Under the pieces are notes generated by a model that worked only from the letters and a program-made list of their open reading frames with translations, did not search any database and had not been told where the DNA came from. 64,000 bases of DNA from Luscinia megarhynchos (taxonomy: Eukaryota > Chordata > Aves > Passeriformes > Turdidae), in assembly GCA_034336665.1 (NCBI GenBank), contig CM067592.1:52194473-52258472 (forward strand), written 5' to 3'. Positions within the stretch are counted from its first letter, which is position 1, and every line of letters starts with the position of its first letter. The translations under genes and the position numbers were made by a program. Shown here in pieces: positions 27,880-41,214 of the stretch.

Positions 27880-29238
27880 AGTATTAAAGTGCTGAATTTT
27901 ATTAATTACCTGAATCGCACTCACATTTATGATCTTCATTTAGACTTCTTATCAAGTCAAAAGAGCCCTTTCTGTTGCAAAAGCTAAGCTAAGCTGTTGT
28001 GCAAATATTATAAAAAATAGGTACTTTAATAGGAGCTATATACACAACAGAACTTCTGCTTTTGTTAAGTACAACTGACATAGTAGAGATGAAAAATTCA
28101 TGCAAGTATTTATAAAGATACATAAAATAAAGAAAAAAGGACACTGCTATAGAACTTTCAATACCCTGGCAGACAGCCACTTACTATACTATATGATGTC
28201 TAGATCTGGACTGATAAACATCATGCCATCAACATGCTTTAGTTTTCTTTCGCAGCTAAAGCTGATTTGCAGATTTTAAAGCAGAGCATATATTTGATCT
28301 ATTTCTCATAGAAGTGTATCATTAAGGTTTGAGGTTAAACTTTGAGCAAACTTCACATCTAGTCACATAACCAGCACAAGCAAGACATTAGTGCAGAGGG
28401 GAAGGTGTCAGTTGTACATCATGAGGACTCTTCCCCCAGCTGCACGATGCAACAGAACAATATTCAGATTTAAAGTTGAAGTGGACTATGAAGAGAAAAA
28501 GATTTTCTTCTCCCCAATTTCAGAAAAAATTCCAGAGGATCAAAATGAAAGCAACCTCAGTTACAGCAGTCAAAGAAGTCAAACCCAGGTTTGGAGAGGT
28601 GATAAATAACTCCAAAATTCACCATGCTATGAAGACAGCATTCTCAAGAGAGCTCTAAACAAACTGCAAAACAAGAGTGGCATTTAAGTTGAAATTGGCC
28701 AAGTGCTGCATAGAAATATGCTCACACACAACAGTCATGTTTAAGCCAGTGCATAGAGAAGATAAAAGCACTTATGGTAGTTGCAAATGTTAACAAGTCC
28801 ATACAACTTGCACAGTTTAGCAATGAGTCCATAGAAAAAGAAGAGAGTAAGAGTAGAAACACCAAAGCAAAACCAAAAAAAGATGACCTTCCAACCGTAT
28901 AAAATCCACATAACAGTTATAGTAAAAAGACATCAGTGGAAAATACTCAACTCAGTCTCAAACACCCAACAGGCAAATAAAACCAGAAAAGACAAGCCTT
29001 TGGCAGACAATTTAAAAAGTCTAAATATGGCATTACATTTCTAAATAATCCACAAAATATATTATATGGCATATTCATATTAAATACTGGGTAACCAACT
29101 CTGCAGATCTGCTGCTAACACACTAGCCAATGAGAGCAAAATGGAGCAAGCTAAGGGAACGCTGGTGTATCACAACAGTGCTCAAGGAAAATATCACCAT
29201 GTCGTGCTTCAAAAACAGTACTCTGGAACGCCACACTA
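27880..29238 (-). other. FEM1C: probable FEM1C 3' UTR
   Basis: From the FEM1C stop codon the only AATAAA I find on the minus strand in the next 5 kb is at 27898-27903 (tttatt on the plus strand), giving a 3' UTR of about 1.36 kb. ATTAAA variants exist at about 28024-28029 and 27818-27823. Mammalian FEM1C has a longer 3' UTR, so a more distal end is possible. Confidence 0.45.
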
Positions 29239-30548
29239 TCATCTATGGAGCAAAACAAAGTTCTCTAGTTTTTCAGGGATATGCCCTGCATAGCGTATGT
29301 TATGATTCACTATTACACGAGCAGCAAGACACTGCAAAGTAGTATGATTTATGGGCTGGATTAAATTCTTTGCTATTTCCTTCTCATCCAGCAAATCACT
29401 AGCTGTTTGTTTACATGAGTTTGTGGCATCAAAATGTGAACCTGACTTGATAAGAAGATTCATGATGTCTGGATGGTTGTTCAGTGCAGCAATGTGCAAT
29501 GGACTGTTGTTATCGGAGTCTCTGACATTTACATCAGCACCACATTCCACCAGGATCGCAGTAACTTGTAGAGAGGGGAATTTACAAACTGGGTAGCGAC
29601 CGACACATGTAGTATTATTGTCGACAGCAAGGTGAAGTGGACTGAAGTTATTCTTTCCTCTAGGCTGAAGTTTAAGAAACTTGTAAATAGTTTGTTTCTT
29701 AAAATGTTCCTGTTCTGAGCTGCAAGGTACTTTCTCCAACAAGCAAATTAAATGCAAAATGATGGAAAGGGCTTTGTTCAGCTGTATTGGATCAGGAAGA
29801 CATTGGGTTTGCTTCATGGCCCGTTCTATTTCAAGAACGCTTTTGCACAGTATACCCATTAGATCATCAAAAGTGACAGTAGTGCCTAGCAGGCCTTTTG
29901 CCCTATCCTGAAGCATGAAGGAGAAAAGTTCAGCAAATGACAGCAAACTGCTGGCTGTCATCGGGCTCAGCGGATCAAGATTGCTCTGCTGCATGTCCAA
30001 AGCATACTTCCATAAATTGATGCAACGCTTGAAGTTTCCGGAATCTGCATACACAGCACCTCTGTATCTAATATAGTAGGATGTGTCTGGGTGAGAAGGG
30101 CCAAGAATACGTTCTCTAATTAGTAATGCTTGCATTCTCATTTCATCTGGGTCTGCAATAAGATTTTCTAGCTCTTCTGAGCTGTTTACCTCTTTAGCAT
30201 AATCATAAGCCATAATCAGTGTTTGTGGCACAGGTTTGCTGAGGATATTAGTCCTATCGCTGTATCTCATTTCCATAGCTCTTTTCCAGTATTTCAAAGC
30301 ACCAAGCAGATCTCTCTTTTTGTCCACAAATGTTGCTCCTAGAAGTTCCAGGGCATTTATGCGCTCAGCCTTACTGGTCTGTACATGCTGGGTCAGAAAG
30401 TCCACTATATTTGTGTGGCCTGTCACACTGGCTGACAGAAGGGGAGTCATTCCATAACCATCCTTTTCCATTTTAGCACAATACTTCAGAAGCATCTTCA
30501 TGATCTCCAAACTTCCAGATTCTGCACAGTCATGTAGTGCTGTATTTC
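29239..30548 (-). CDS. FEM1C: FEM1C coding exon 2 (rest of residue 182 to 617, stop)
   Basis: Large last coding exon of FEM1C. The acceptor is ttatcttgcag at 30549-30559; reading resumes as ga-AAT-ACA, giving Gly-Asn-Thr-Ala-Leu-His-Asp, the expected start of ankyrin repeat 6. Order: ankyrin repeats 6-7 (about 181-242), a first TPR-like helix pair (about 245-279, ERINALELLGATFVDKKRDL), a second (about 338-371, YAD-GNFKRCINLWKYALDM), the region used for CUL2 binding in this family, and C-terminal ankyrin repeats 8-9 (about 481-556). The end is HIPEKLENFVLLHR then TGA. The two exons give 1854 nt, or 617 codons plus stop, equal to human FEM1C. No frameshift or premature stop is present, so the gene looks functional. 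Reading past the acceptor adds nine intronic codons (MCNCVCYLA) that are not part of the protein. Confidence 0.97.
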
Positions 30549-30869
30549 CTGCAAGATAACAAACACAATTACACAAATTGTATCAAATTACAGTCCAAAT
30601 CTCACCATGCTACTAGTTAAAAAAAAGGGTAAAGAACCCCCAAATATTAATGGTTTTCAACTAGCTTTTGCTTCTCCATTTAGGTACTATGAAAGCAAGG
30701 CTGCCAAGCAGTTATAAAAAAAAATGTTTGATATTATTATCTGAAAAAATTACACAGATTTAAGAAAAACCCACAAACCAGAATTAAAATTGAATTCTTC
30801 ACTACATAGAAGTACAAGAATTGACAATTCCTTTGTATCAAAAGTCAAGCAAACAGGACAGGAGATCAG

Positions 30870-31840
30870 TTTGATTGGACAGAAAACTCCTCTTGGAGCT
30901 CAGGAGGAAAAAGAAATTATATGCTGTCTGGAAACAAGCTGAGATTTTGCATGAATTTGACAGAGCTGTGGTTCATACATGCATGGGACAAGATGCAAAA
31001 GACCAAAGCTCAATCAGCATTGAAACTGACCAGTACTGTGTCAGACAACAAGAAGGGTTTTTAAAGTACACTAATAGAAAGAGGAGGTCTAAAGAAAAGA
31101 CTTATTGAAGATGGTCAACTGATTGTTAAGGGTGGAGAAGTGTGGAGACATTCAAGCTTTCCTCTGCCTCAGTCTTTAATACCGCAGATAAACCACCATC
31201 TGCCCAGTCCCTGGATTTAGAGGATGACTTCAGGAATAGTGACTTCCCATTTGTTTAGACACTTCTCAGGGACGAGCTGTAGCAGTTCACAGTTCATAAG
31301 TCTATGGGATGTGACGGGATTTACCAGAGTATTGAGGAAGCTAATGTTTGCTATAGCAGAACCGCTCTCCAGCAGCTACTAAAGGGATTGGGAGTCTGGG
31401 GAGGTCCCTACTGAAGAGAAGCTAACCAATGTTATTTCGCTTTATAGAAACGGAAAGAGGGATTACTCAGGAACCTACAGACCCGTTAGTCTCACCTCAA
31501 CACTCAGAAAACTTAGGGAGAAGACTATCCTGAGTGCTACTGTAAGGCGTTTAAAGGATAGTGAAATCATCAGGTATCATCAGCTTGGGTTGACAAGGGT
31601 AAAGTCCTGTTTTAACTAGTTTGTTAACCTTCTAGAATAAGGTCATCCATCCAGTAGATGAAGGGATGACAGTTGGTGTAGGATTTTTGCCTTTTTTGTC
31701 TTTTATATTGTCCCCCACAACATCCTTGTGGACAACTTATCCAACTGTGGGATGAGTAGGGTCATGGTGCACTGGGTATCGAACTGTCTGAAGGACAGAG
31801 CTCAAAGGATTGCAGTGAATGGGGCTACCAAATCTAGCTG
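30870..31840 (+). mobile_element. CR1 LINE internal fragment (reverse transcriptase part) in FEM1C intron
   Basis: A plus-strand open stretch from 30875 has the CR1 ORF2 linker (KKKLYAVWKQ ... EGFLKYTNRKRRSKEK). It is followed by degenerate reverse-transcriptase sequence with cctacagacccgttagtctc, gtcccccacaacatccttgt and gacagagctcaaaggattgc. It is antisense to FEM1C and full of stops. Confidence 0.85.
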
Positions 31841-33776
31841 ACATACTAATGAAATTCATACGAAAGATGAGAAAAAAGTTATTTTCTAAAGCTTATGACT
31901 CAGTTTTTTGCAATTATACCAGAGTTATGAACATACTTTGTCCCCTGAATCATATTTTAATATCATATTTAATCCAAACATTTTAAGGAAAAAAAAATAC
32001 TAGACTGCTTCATTTATTAACAGTGCACTTTACTTTCAAAATGTATTTTCTTGAAGTGTTTCTGAATAGTGACCAGTGATTTTACAATAATTTAATAACA
32101 GGTAAACTGAGGAAGACATCCCAACACAAAGTGGCCCATGAAACTACCTATTAGATCAAGACTCAAGCTCATACAAAGGGAAGTTATTTTCTACCTAATA
32201 CCTTGGGCAATTTTTAACATTAATAGCACTAAGTCTGTTATACATCTGGTCACACTACAATCTCTACCTAGACTAACAAAATTTTCAATAGCAGAAGCAG
32301 AGATTAAAGCAAATTTGGGTGGATTGAAAGTTGGGGGATTTGGCATACATGGCTTATCAACTATAATTCTGTCACTATCTGACATCACAGACTAGAAAAC
32401 TGTTAATATGTCAACTGAGAAAGGACAAGACCTTGACATTCCTAACAGAGGAAGATGTCAAATGCAGATCTATGTACAAACTTACCAATACACATGCACC
32501 TTATTCGTCTTGCTATGCTGTTGAAAGTCTAGTTAAAATTAGACTACAGCAGTCAGTCCAGAACTAAAGAATTGCTCGTCCCTCAGACCATCTTCACTTC
32601 TGCATTTATTGATAAAGGCAAAACTAGATGGATGTTGGCTGAACCAGCAACTAACACAGCTGTTTCAGGGTGTACTCAACTCCATACACTATCCTTCACA
32701 GCAGAGCTCTGCAACTGGCAGCTGTTTCTACCTTCAAGTAAATAATTTCAATATATTTAAAAAATAGTAACATTAAAGCATATTAAAGACAAATAAGTCA
32801 AAAAGCATCAGTAACATCTATTAATATGTATTTTGCTACCTTTGACAACCAGAACAGCACTACGTATGCATATTACATACTCCACATCCATCACCAGTAA
32901 TGCTGCTTTTGACACTCTTTGATCAACTGCCAGGCATACACACTATGACTGAAAAAAATCCACACAAAATAAGCTTGGCCATTGTCCAGGTAAACTCAAT
33001 CCAGCAGTCTGTACGTCATTAATTTACAATACAGTTACGTAGAACTCCAAGGAATTTCACTGCCCTTTTCAACTGGATGCACTAAATTTAAAACAGTTCT
33101 TTTTAGTTCTTTTTATTGATATTACAATTACTGATTTCAGTTTAAACAGCCTATCAGAAGTAATTTTCCAGTTATTTATACTGCAGTAGCCCTTAGAATT
33201 AAAATAACTACAGTTTAAATTATGCCATGTATAATCAAATAATGCAAGTCCATCACCACTAATTTTTAGTGGCTGCACCCAACTGAAGTTTGATTGGATG
33301 GTAGAGATACAGCAGTGGGAAGAGAACTTTGTGAGGAACACAAGTTTCCATAGAAAAGTGTCTAGGAATAGACAGATATTTGAGAGTTGACAACTTAAAA
33401 AACCCCCAAACATAAACCCCAGCCTTAAGAAGTAACACTGCCAGCCATATACACCTAGCAAGTATCTACTGTTAAATTAGAGGAAGAATTTGAAAGAAAA
33501 CATGGGAGCAGCCCTAATGTGTAAATCAAAGCCTACACACTGGTCACAAATCGACAGGGATTAAACAGCTCAAATAAACACAGCGAATCAACCACTATTC
33601 TGTGAATTAACTCATTAATTCCAAAACATTAGATTGTCTATAGTGTCTCCATAGTGACTGGATAGTCTATAGTGATAAACAGCAGCTGAACACAATTCAG
33701 CAGTTAATTTTTGTAGCATTATCTATTCAGTAACAAACTAAACAAACTTAGAAATCCATATATAGATATATATCTA

Positions 33777-33778
<2 letters not shown>

Positions 33779-33827
<49 letters not shown>
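33779..33827 (+). repeat. (AT)n microsatellite in FEM1C intron
   Basis: 49 bases of uninterrupted AT, preceded by an imperfect tatatagatatatatctatg stretch. Confidence 0.97.
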
Positions 33828-33828
<1 letters not shown>

Positions 33829-35305
33829 CTGTATTAAGAAGAAAAAAAGGCCAATAAAAAGCAAAAAGTAATTTGAAAGTCATTCTCTTTGACAACCAAA
33901 TTTCCAAGAAACACACATAGTGGGTTTGGTCAAATTAAATTAATTTTTAAAGGTGGCGATGATTATGGCAAAGTAGGTTTCATTTAATTTTTTAAATCAA
34001 TTTTAAATTGTAAAATGACCTGCAGGAATTTAATCACACATCAAAGATAACTAGTGTTATCATAACATGAAAGACTCCTCCTTGCACAGGCAAAAAACTG
34101 GACTGCAGATGGTTCTGGTAGTCCTGACACTTCTCTGCTAAATATTAAATGTCACTATATTGTATTGCTAATACTGCTTACAAACTGCTTCTATCTGTAT
34201 AAAAATTTACTATTCACATTACGTAATAACTTCCCCTTATTAAAAATAGTAACCCCAATTCCAGTCCTTCCAAATCTTGCAGATATAAAATATGGAAAAA
34301 GGTATGGCTAGTTGGCATTGTATTGTCACATTTCACTCTTTTGTTAACAGAACTCCATGAACATTCCAGAAATACTTAATGTATCACAAAATTAACTACT
34401 ACCCAGTGTTTCCAAAAGGTTACTGGAGTGGGGGTGGGTATTCAAATTCATAAGGAGGACAGGCCTTTCTATGTCAGAAGCAAGTAATTCCCAAAATAGA
34501 CTGATAGCTTGTGACAAGGGAATGAAAGAAAATTAAGCCATGACACAGAAAATTATTTGACTTGATTTGCAACCAATTTAGTGCATCCACTTCCTAATAC
34601 TTCCAAAATGCTTTATCCAATTCCCACGTTGCAAAACTTGCATTAAAACTTAACACCAATCTGATTTTCTATCCAAGATCATTAAAAACAAAAGGAAAAA
34701 GGCATTTAATTTAAATGACTGACCAGTGTGTAAAATTAACCACCTGTATATATTTTTTGCAGCCTGACAAATGAATTGATCACTTTTATAAAGTGAAATT
34801 TTTCACGTAACATTCATTTCTTTGTCTATCACAGTACTTAAAGTAATTCAGTCTTCCAAGAGTCCTTACTGATTTTAAAGACAAGTATGATAAAGTAAAG
34901 ATACATACAAACAAGGACAGTGCATAGGAAAACTGTTATACACAAAGCAAACAAAAACTAAAGGTCTTTCCTTCAAGAAACTAACTAAAAAATGCAAAGA
35001 ACTGCTTATCTCAACAACTTATTTTAATCTAACTTCCATATGCTGAGGGAATAATTGTTGTCCTGCTCAGTACTTCACGAGAACTTGTATTACCAAGATT
35101 ACAAATTATTAAATGAAAAACAGCATGGGGTAATAATTTAATTTCTACAAAAACTTTTTAGTTAGAATTAAACTGTATCTTTATCTTCTCTATTTAACTT
35201 ACAGACATTCCTCCTGAAGTTCAGTTTCCACACACGGTCACACACAACGGATCTACAAGTTTCAGTGCCCTGAACCATGCCATACTTACCAAAAAAGGTC
35301 AAAAA

Positions 35306-35480
35306 GCAACCTGTCCCCCCCCCCAAAAAAAAACCAAAAAAAACACAGCACACTTTCAGAGCAAGTGTTTATTCACAGGGAGAATTAAAAAAAAACAAAA
35401 AAACCCAACAAAACAACAAAAAAGGCAACAAGTAGAAATAAAACCCAAGGACCTTTGTTTTTTTTTTTTCACCCCCTCCC
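35306..35480 (+). repeat. A/C-rich and T homopolymer patch in FEM1C intron
   Basis: A run of about 10 C followed by A9, then aaaacaaaaaaac words, and a T12 run near 35.46 kb. This is simple sequence only. Confidence 0.85.
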
Positions 35481-36975
35481 TGCCCCCTCAAAGACTCCAT
35501 GAACCTTGGCAACCAGAGCAGATAAACACCCTGAGAAGAAAACAAACCTGTCAAGACTCCTTAATGTTTACTACACAAGAAAATTAATTATTTTTAACAC
35601 ATACTAGACCACACTTGTCATAAAGGAAAGAGCATGGCTCTCTAAACTTCCTACTTCTGGGTCTGCCATGACTGTAAAGATTTTTTTCCCTTACCAGCAG
35701 GTTTGAGTGTTATACTTTCCAGTAGCCCTTATAAACAACAATACTGAAATAGCACTAGCCCTTGATACAGTACCCATAGAAACAGAGGTTTGTATGCTTC
35801 TGTACTTCCCAAAATGAGGAAACAATGTCAACAAACCTCCTTTACCATATTATTTTACAAAACTATCAAATACTATGCCAGTGGAATTTAAGAGTCACAG
35901 TATTTTTTAAAAAATGCAATTAAAGACTCCTGTGGATGTCTCAAGGAAGGACAACTGAGAGAATGCCTAGTCCAGCATTTCTTAGAGGAAATTTTGATTT
36001 TCTAATATTCTGGAGGAGAAAAACCAGCTTTTAGACTAGCTGCTGAGTTAACTACAGAAGGTAGGCAAAGCTGGTGAAAACCACTAACAAAACCACAGAA
36101 AACACTTTGAAGAGAGAGACCACGTACCAAGCCACTGAGCAACGGAAAGACTTAGCAGCTATGTTCAGGTAACACATCTGCCTTTCAAGCATGTACTTTG
36201 AAAAAAGGTTACAATTCCCTTGCAGTCGGCCCATCCTAGTTGCCAGCATGTGCATACTTTATCTATAATCTAACTCCTTAACTGTTGCAATAATGGATTT
36301 TTTTCCCCTGCCGTTCTGCAAATTTGGCAGATGAGAATAAAGTATAACACAAACTATTAAAATGTGAACTGCAGATTTTCAAAATGCAAGATCTTAATTG
36401 TCCTGTCTGGAATTGAAGCAGAAGTATAAGATGTCTTTGCAATCAGTCTGAACCAAAAATAGTTCTACTGGGAAACTTACAATGAAATATTGCACCTTAA
36501 ATAAAAAGTCAAACAAAGACTGCCCCAAAGACCCAAAATCTGTAATCTGGAATCCCTAAAATGACTGACACTTGTATTAAAGACAGTAAGCATTTCCCTG
36601 CCTGTACATCACCAAATCAAGACTGCACAGAAACACATCAGCAAAACACTGTATTTGAGAATGCAATGGTCTGTCTGTTCTGAAGGTAATGGTAAGGTAG
36701 CACCACTCTGAAAACAAATCACTGGCAGGCTTCACAATGCAGCAGACACAGAACATGCTCCTCATCTGGCACAGAGACAAAACTGTGCATCATTTGAGGT
36801 TTTAGTTCTAGGATTCCACCTTCTGAAAAAAAATATGTTTCTGCTATTCTAATATTATTCACACTCTTCCTACTTTTAGGAACAGCATAAAAACTTGTCA
36901 TCTGAGAGATCACTAACCACAAGTGAAACTCATTAAACTTTCTTTTTCATTTACAGCTTCTTACATGAATTGTTC

Positions 36976-37532
36976 TGCTGGTTTCAGCTAGGGTAGAGTT
37001 AATTTTCTTCACAGTGGCTGCTACAGGGCTGTGTTCTGGATTTGTGCTGAGCACAGGGTGGACAATACAGAGATGTTTTTGTTATTGCTGAGCAGGGCTT
37101 GCACAGAGCCACGAGCTTTTCTGTTGTCTGTACTGCCACACTGGTGAGGAAGTTGGGGGTGCATGAGAGGCTGGAGCAGACACAGCTGGGACAGGTGACT
37201 CCAACCCACCACAGGGATATTCCAGACATGGGACACCATGCTCAGTGCACAAAGCTGAGGGGAAGAAAGAGAAAAGGGGGAACATTTGGAGTGATGACTT
37301 TTGTCTTCTCAGGCAGGTACTGCACAGGATGGGCTCTGTTCTCCTGGAGCTGGCTGAACACCTGCCTGCCATGGGAAGCGGTGAATTAATTCCTTGTTTT
37401 GTTTTGCTTGTGTGCTTTTGTTTTCCCTATTAAACTGTCTATACCTCAACCCACGAGTATTCTCTCCCTAGTCTCACTGGTGAGCAAGTGGCTGCCTGGG
37501 GCTTGGCTGCTGGCTGGCATTAAACCATGACA
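36976..37532 (+). mobile_element. solo LTR of the same family, inside FEM1C intron
   Basis: About 557 bases from TGCTGGTTTCAGC to AACCATGACA, aligned in order with the 19.17 kb copy. Near its end tattaaactgtc...acctcaaccca is the likely polyadenylation region. It is antisense to FEM1C, so its signals do not read in the gene's direction. No internal retroviral genes are seen. The exact left end is uncertain by about five bases. Confidence 0.82.
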
Positions 37533-40500
37533 GTAGTACACTGGAAAAAGCTGTGAATCAGAGACAGTGGTAAATTAATCCAGTTTATGAAGTATGGCTT
37601 AGGCTGCTTCGTATCTACTGATACCTTTCCACAATTACAAAGTAATAAAACACATCCATCCTTCTGACTGCACCTATCAGTTTGTCCCCATTGTTCATAT
37701 ACACTAAAATATATTTTTTAAAAAAATCCTTTGCTTACAGTTCTGCAGACTAAATCCAACACAGAAGTTCATGGAAACTGTGAGAAAGTTCTGGTCTGCA
37801 AAACAGTAGAAACAAATACCACCAAAAGCTTGTACTTTAAATTCAGAACCATCGGCCATCTTTCACGGTTGAGGACTCATCTACCCAAATATCCTTCTTT
37901 AGCACCATCTACCATGCTACACTGCCAGATGTACACTTCACTTCACTTACTTCAGTGTAGCATCTTGCCTCACACACTCTGAAATCTTTATGAACATCTT
38001 AATTACCTGGCTGTAATTCTGTACTTTTATAACTTCTTCAAAAACCTCTAAATTCTGTATTTCCATAGTCCAAAACAAAGCTGTGGGATTCTGCATTTTA
38101 GAAGCAGGACTCCATCACATGTTTTCACCTACTCTTTCATACATTTAGCTGCATGTGAATGTACCTATTTTTTCCTATCAAAGTACTCAGATGTTTCCCT
38201 GGAATTGTCAACACTTTGGAACATTTTCGTATCTGTATGTTCATGAGATTTAAAAACTTATATTAAGTTCTACTTTGCAATATGAAAGTCCAGTGGAAAA
38301 ATCGAAAGACATAGTTGAAGTAATTCTGCCCCCTACCCTCACACAAGCTCCAAGAATAATATCTGAAAAAGGATCTACAGCAATATCCCACAACAGCAAC
38401 TCTAATGAAGTTACATAATTCTGGCCTTATAAGGAGTATCACAATTTAAAATGCAGCAGTTTTTATTTTCCTTTTTTTTTTTTACATCTGTCATGGAACA
38501 ACAGGCTTCTCTATATATGGTCCAGGAAGGGGCCTGTCTAAAAAGAACTCACATACAAGTGCAGCAAAAAACTTCTACTAGTCAGGAGCAGAACACTCAG
38601 GTACTCTGTTATCTTCCTGCTACAAGCACAGGACACACTGTCAGCTATTTAGTACACAGCAGGGAGGAGTAGAAACTGAAAGTAGTAAACAAGACTCTTT
38701 GACAGGGAGGGTAGCAATGTAGAATTGATTCTGTAGGATTGTTTTTAAAATCAAACAAAACTGAGGTTACCTGCTGAATCTCAGCCACCGTTACAGTACT
38801 TATGGCTACCAATTTTCCTCAGTTCTTCTGCCTTTCCAAAGATGACTTTCAGGGTTTATAGTACTTTTTTGCTTGCTTGCTTTACCTCACCATTGCTTAT
38901 TCAGTAACTTCAGAGATCATACTTATTTAAGATATCAAAAAGTATGCTCCTGTCCTATCAGAGGGGATTTCCACACATTACCAACAGATAGCTAGTAAGT
39001 ACACACATCCACTTGTACACACGACAGTTTGAAGAATAAAATGAGTTTTAATGAGCTGAACCATATCCAATCCAACTTCTTTAATTAAGGATCATTTATC
39101 CACCATAAGAACCCTTGCTCGTGCAAGTCACACAGAAACTAAAGGAAGTAGAAAGGAATTAAGATAATAATTGACAGCACTGAGAAAACCCTCAGTCATT
39201 TAAACAAAGACAAATAATGCTAATTTACTAATAAAGTGGATAAAAAGGATGAGTAAGGTAAAGCCTACTCCACCAACACAAAATGGGGGAGAAAAAGATC
39301 TGCAGAATTACATATTTTTCCCTATTAAATCAAATATTTAACAGCATTGCCTGGCTCACACCTATCATATAAAGGGATAGGCTTAAAACTAAAACCCAAG
39401 TTTTCAGCTGCTTACACATGTTATATTTAGCTTGCTATTCCCAGAATGTTATTTAGAAAAGACATTTTTATCCTAGCACAAGTCCATGATGATTCATAAG
39501 AAACCTCAAAACCCTTACAAAAGAAGATTTATTTTGCTCTGCCCACCTCCATGACAAATCTGTAGTTCAGCTTTCTTTACGCTAAACCCACATTTTTGCA
39601 TGATTTGCTGAAAAAAAGCATATTTACCCAAGCAGCTATTCTAAAGATTACTCTCACATTTGGTACTTGCCAGTATCATAAAATAATCTAGACACAAAGG
39701 ATATTTTAACACAAATAACTGGGAGATACAGAATACAGTTACAAATATAATTAATCTGAAAAAGGCAGTAGAAGTATTACGCTACAAAAAGAACTGCCAG
39801 CAGATTTGTTTTTATATATAGTGATATATATTAAAATACCCAAAACCTGTTGAAATATAATCCTAGCTCAGAAAGATAAAAAATTAACCGTAACTTGCAG
39901 AAACTGGTGCGCTTTCCAGGCTATCACAATTAAATACAAGTCTGATATGCAATAAAAAATGTGTATGTCCAAATGATTATGATCACAGGAAAAAAAGCCA
40001 GAAACCTCAACTCTGCGTGGCAACACCACAGCAACTGAAAGCAAGAGCAAATGGGTTTGAGATCTGTGGGGCACTGGAAGTTCTTCTGTTGACATCACAG
40101 TCACCTATATCTTTACTTCTTTAATCGTAATACATACTTTTTGTTTACTAACACCGAAGAAGGTACAAAATAACTCAGTAATTTGGGGGAGTGGGTGAAG
40201 AACAAAGTAGTTATTCTTTTTCCAATGCAGAAAGTAATTGTTCTCTTTTATGCATATATCGTCAGATCAGCCTTATTGGCACAGATCAGTTTTATGAGCA
40301 GCATACCTGATTTCTTGGGAAATAGTACGAAAACATGCTCATGTATTTGAGTATGCTGTTAGACCAACCTACTACACAGAGTGATTCCCAGCAAGTTCAG
40401 TAGCTTTTAACACATGCATAAATGTGACATTTCATATGATTAAGTGCTTTAAGAATTAGGGATTTAAGATTAAAATGTTTCTATTTAAGACTAAATTTTA

Positions 40501-40670
40501 TAATCCACGATAAAAAGAGTAAATTAAAAACTAAAAACATAGCTATAAACACTTTATATCTCATGCTTTATGAGAACAGACAAATACTTTTTTTAATGTC
40601 ATACTCCTGAAGAAGTAAATGAGTGACTTTACCTCTATTTACCACAATGAAAGTGAAAAAACTAACTCAC

Positions 40671-41214
40671 CTTTAACACTTTTTCTGTTCACATCAGCTC
40701 CTTTTTCAAGCAAATACTGAGCAATCTCTTTGTGGCCTTTGTAACATGAGATCATCAAGCACGTATGCCCGTGACGGTTTGATACTTCCAGGTCTGCTTT
40801 GTGCTCCACTAGGTATTTGACTATTTCCAGGTGACCATCAAAACAGGCAGCTCTAAGCGGCGTTGAGTTTGTCAGCGTTGTGTTGTTGACAGACGCACCA
40901 TGATCCAAGAGACACTGAACAACCTTCAAGTGGCCGGCGGCTGATGCTGCCCACAACGGCGGAGCCCCCTCGATGGTCTCACCATCAAAATTCACCGAGC
41001 CACCAACCTCTATCGAGGCAGAGCAATGGTCCAACAAGTATTCCACCATGTCGAGGTGACCGTAGCGGGCTGCCATCAGAAGTGGCGTGGCACCATTGGT
41101 TTTTTCTGACATCAGCTGGGCCACCTCTTCCCTTGTTTTGCTCGCCAGTAGCTTGGAAAGGAGCCGCAGCTTGCCATCACGAGCTGCGTTGAAGACTGCT
41201 GTCTTTAGATCCAT
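40671..41214 (-). CDS. FEM1C: FEM1C coding exon 1 (residues 1-181 and first base of codon 182)
   Basis: First coding exon of FEM1C, the substrate receptor of a CUL2-RING ubiquitin ligase that recognises C-terminal Arg degrons. It starts MDLKTAVFNAARDGKL, as I recall for vertebrate FEM1C. It encodes ankyrin repeats 1-5 (about residues 2-31, 40-70, 82-111, 115-145, 149-178), with typical G-TPL and GH-EIV/KYL motifs. Residues reported to line the degron pocket are present: Asp77, Ser117 and Asp126. The exon ends in ...aaag followed by the donor gtgagt (complement of 40665-40670), splitting a Gly codon after its first base. The exon is 544 nt, so phase 1. The ATG sits in the context actaaATGg. 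FEM1A and FEM1B are paralogues, but the near-identity I recall in repeats 2-5 is with FEM1C. The boundary is firm because the next exon rejoins in frame. Confidence 0.97.

Larger units (their letters stand above)
30549..40670 (-). other. FEM1C: FEM1C intron between the two coding exons
   Basis: A 10.1 kb GT-AG intron (gtgagt donor, ttatcttgcag acceptor on the minus strand). It contains a CR1 fragment, a long (AT)n array and a solo LTR, all described separately. Outside these I see only AT-rich sequence, including A/C-rich homopolymer runs at about 35.31-35.47 kb and a T run at 38.47 kb. Short open frames here do not resemble any protein I know. Confidence 0.93.

Noticed and set aside
19173..37532. 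The two LTRs as ends of one large provirus
   Set aside because: The interval contains FEM1C exon and intron sequence and no retroviral genes; each is a separate solo LTR.
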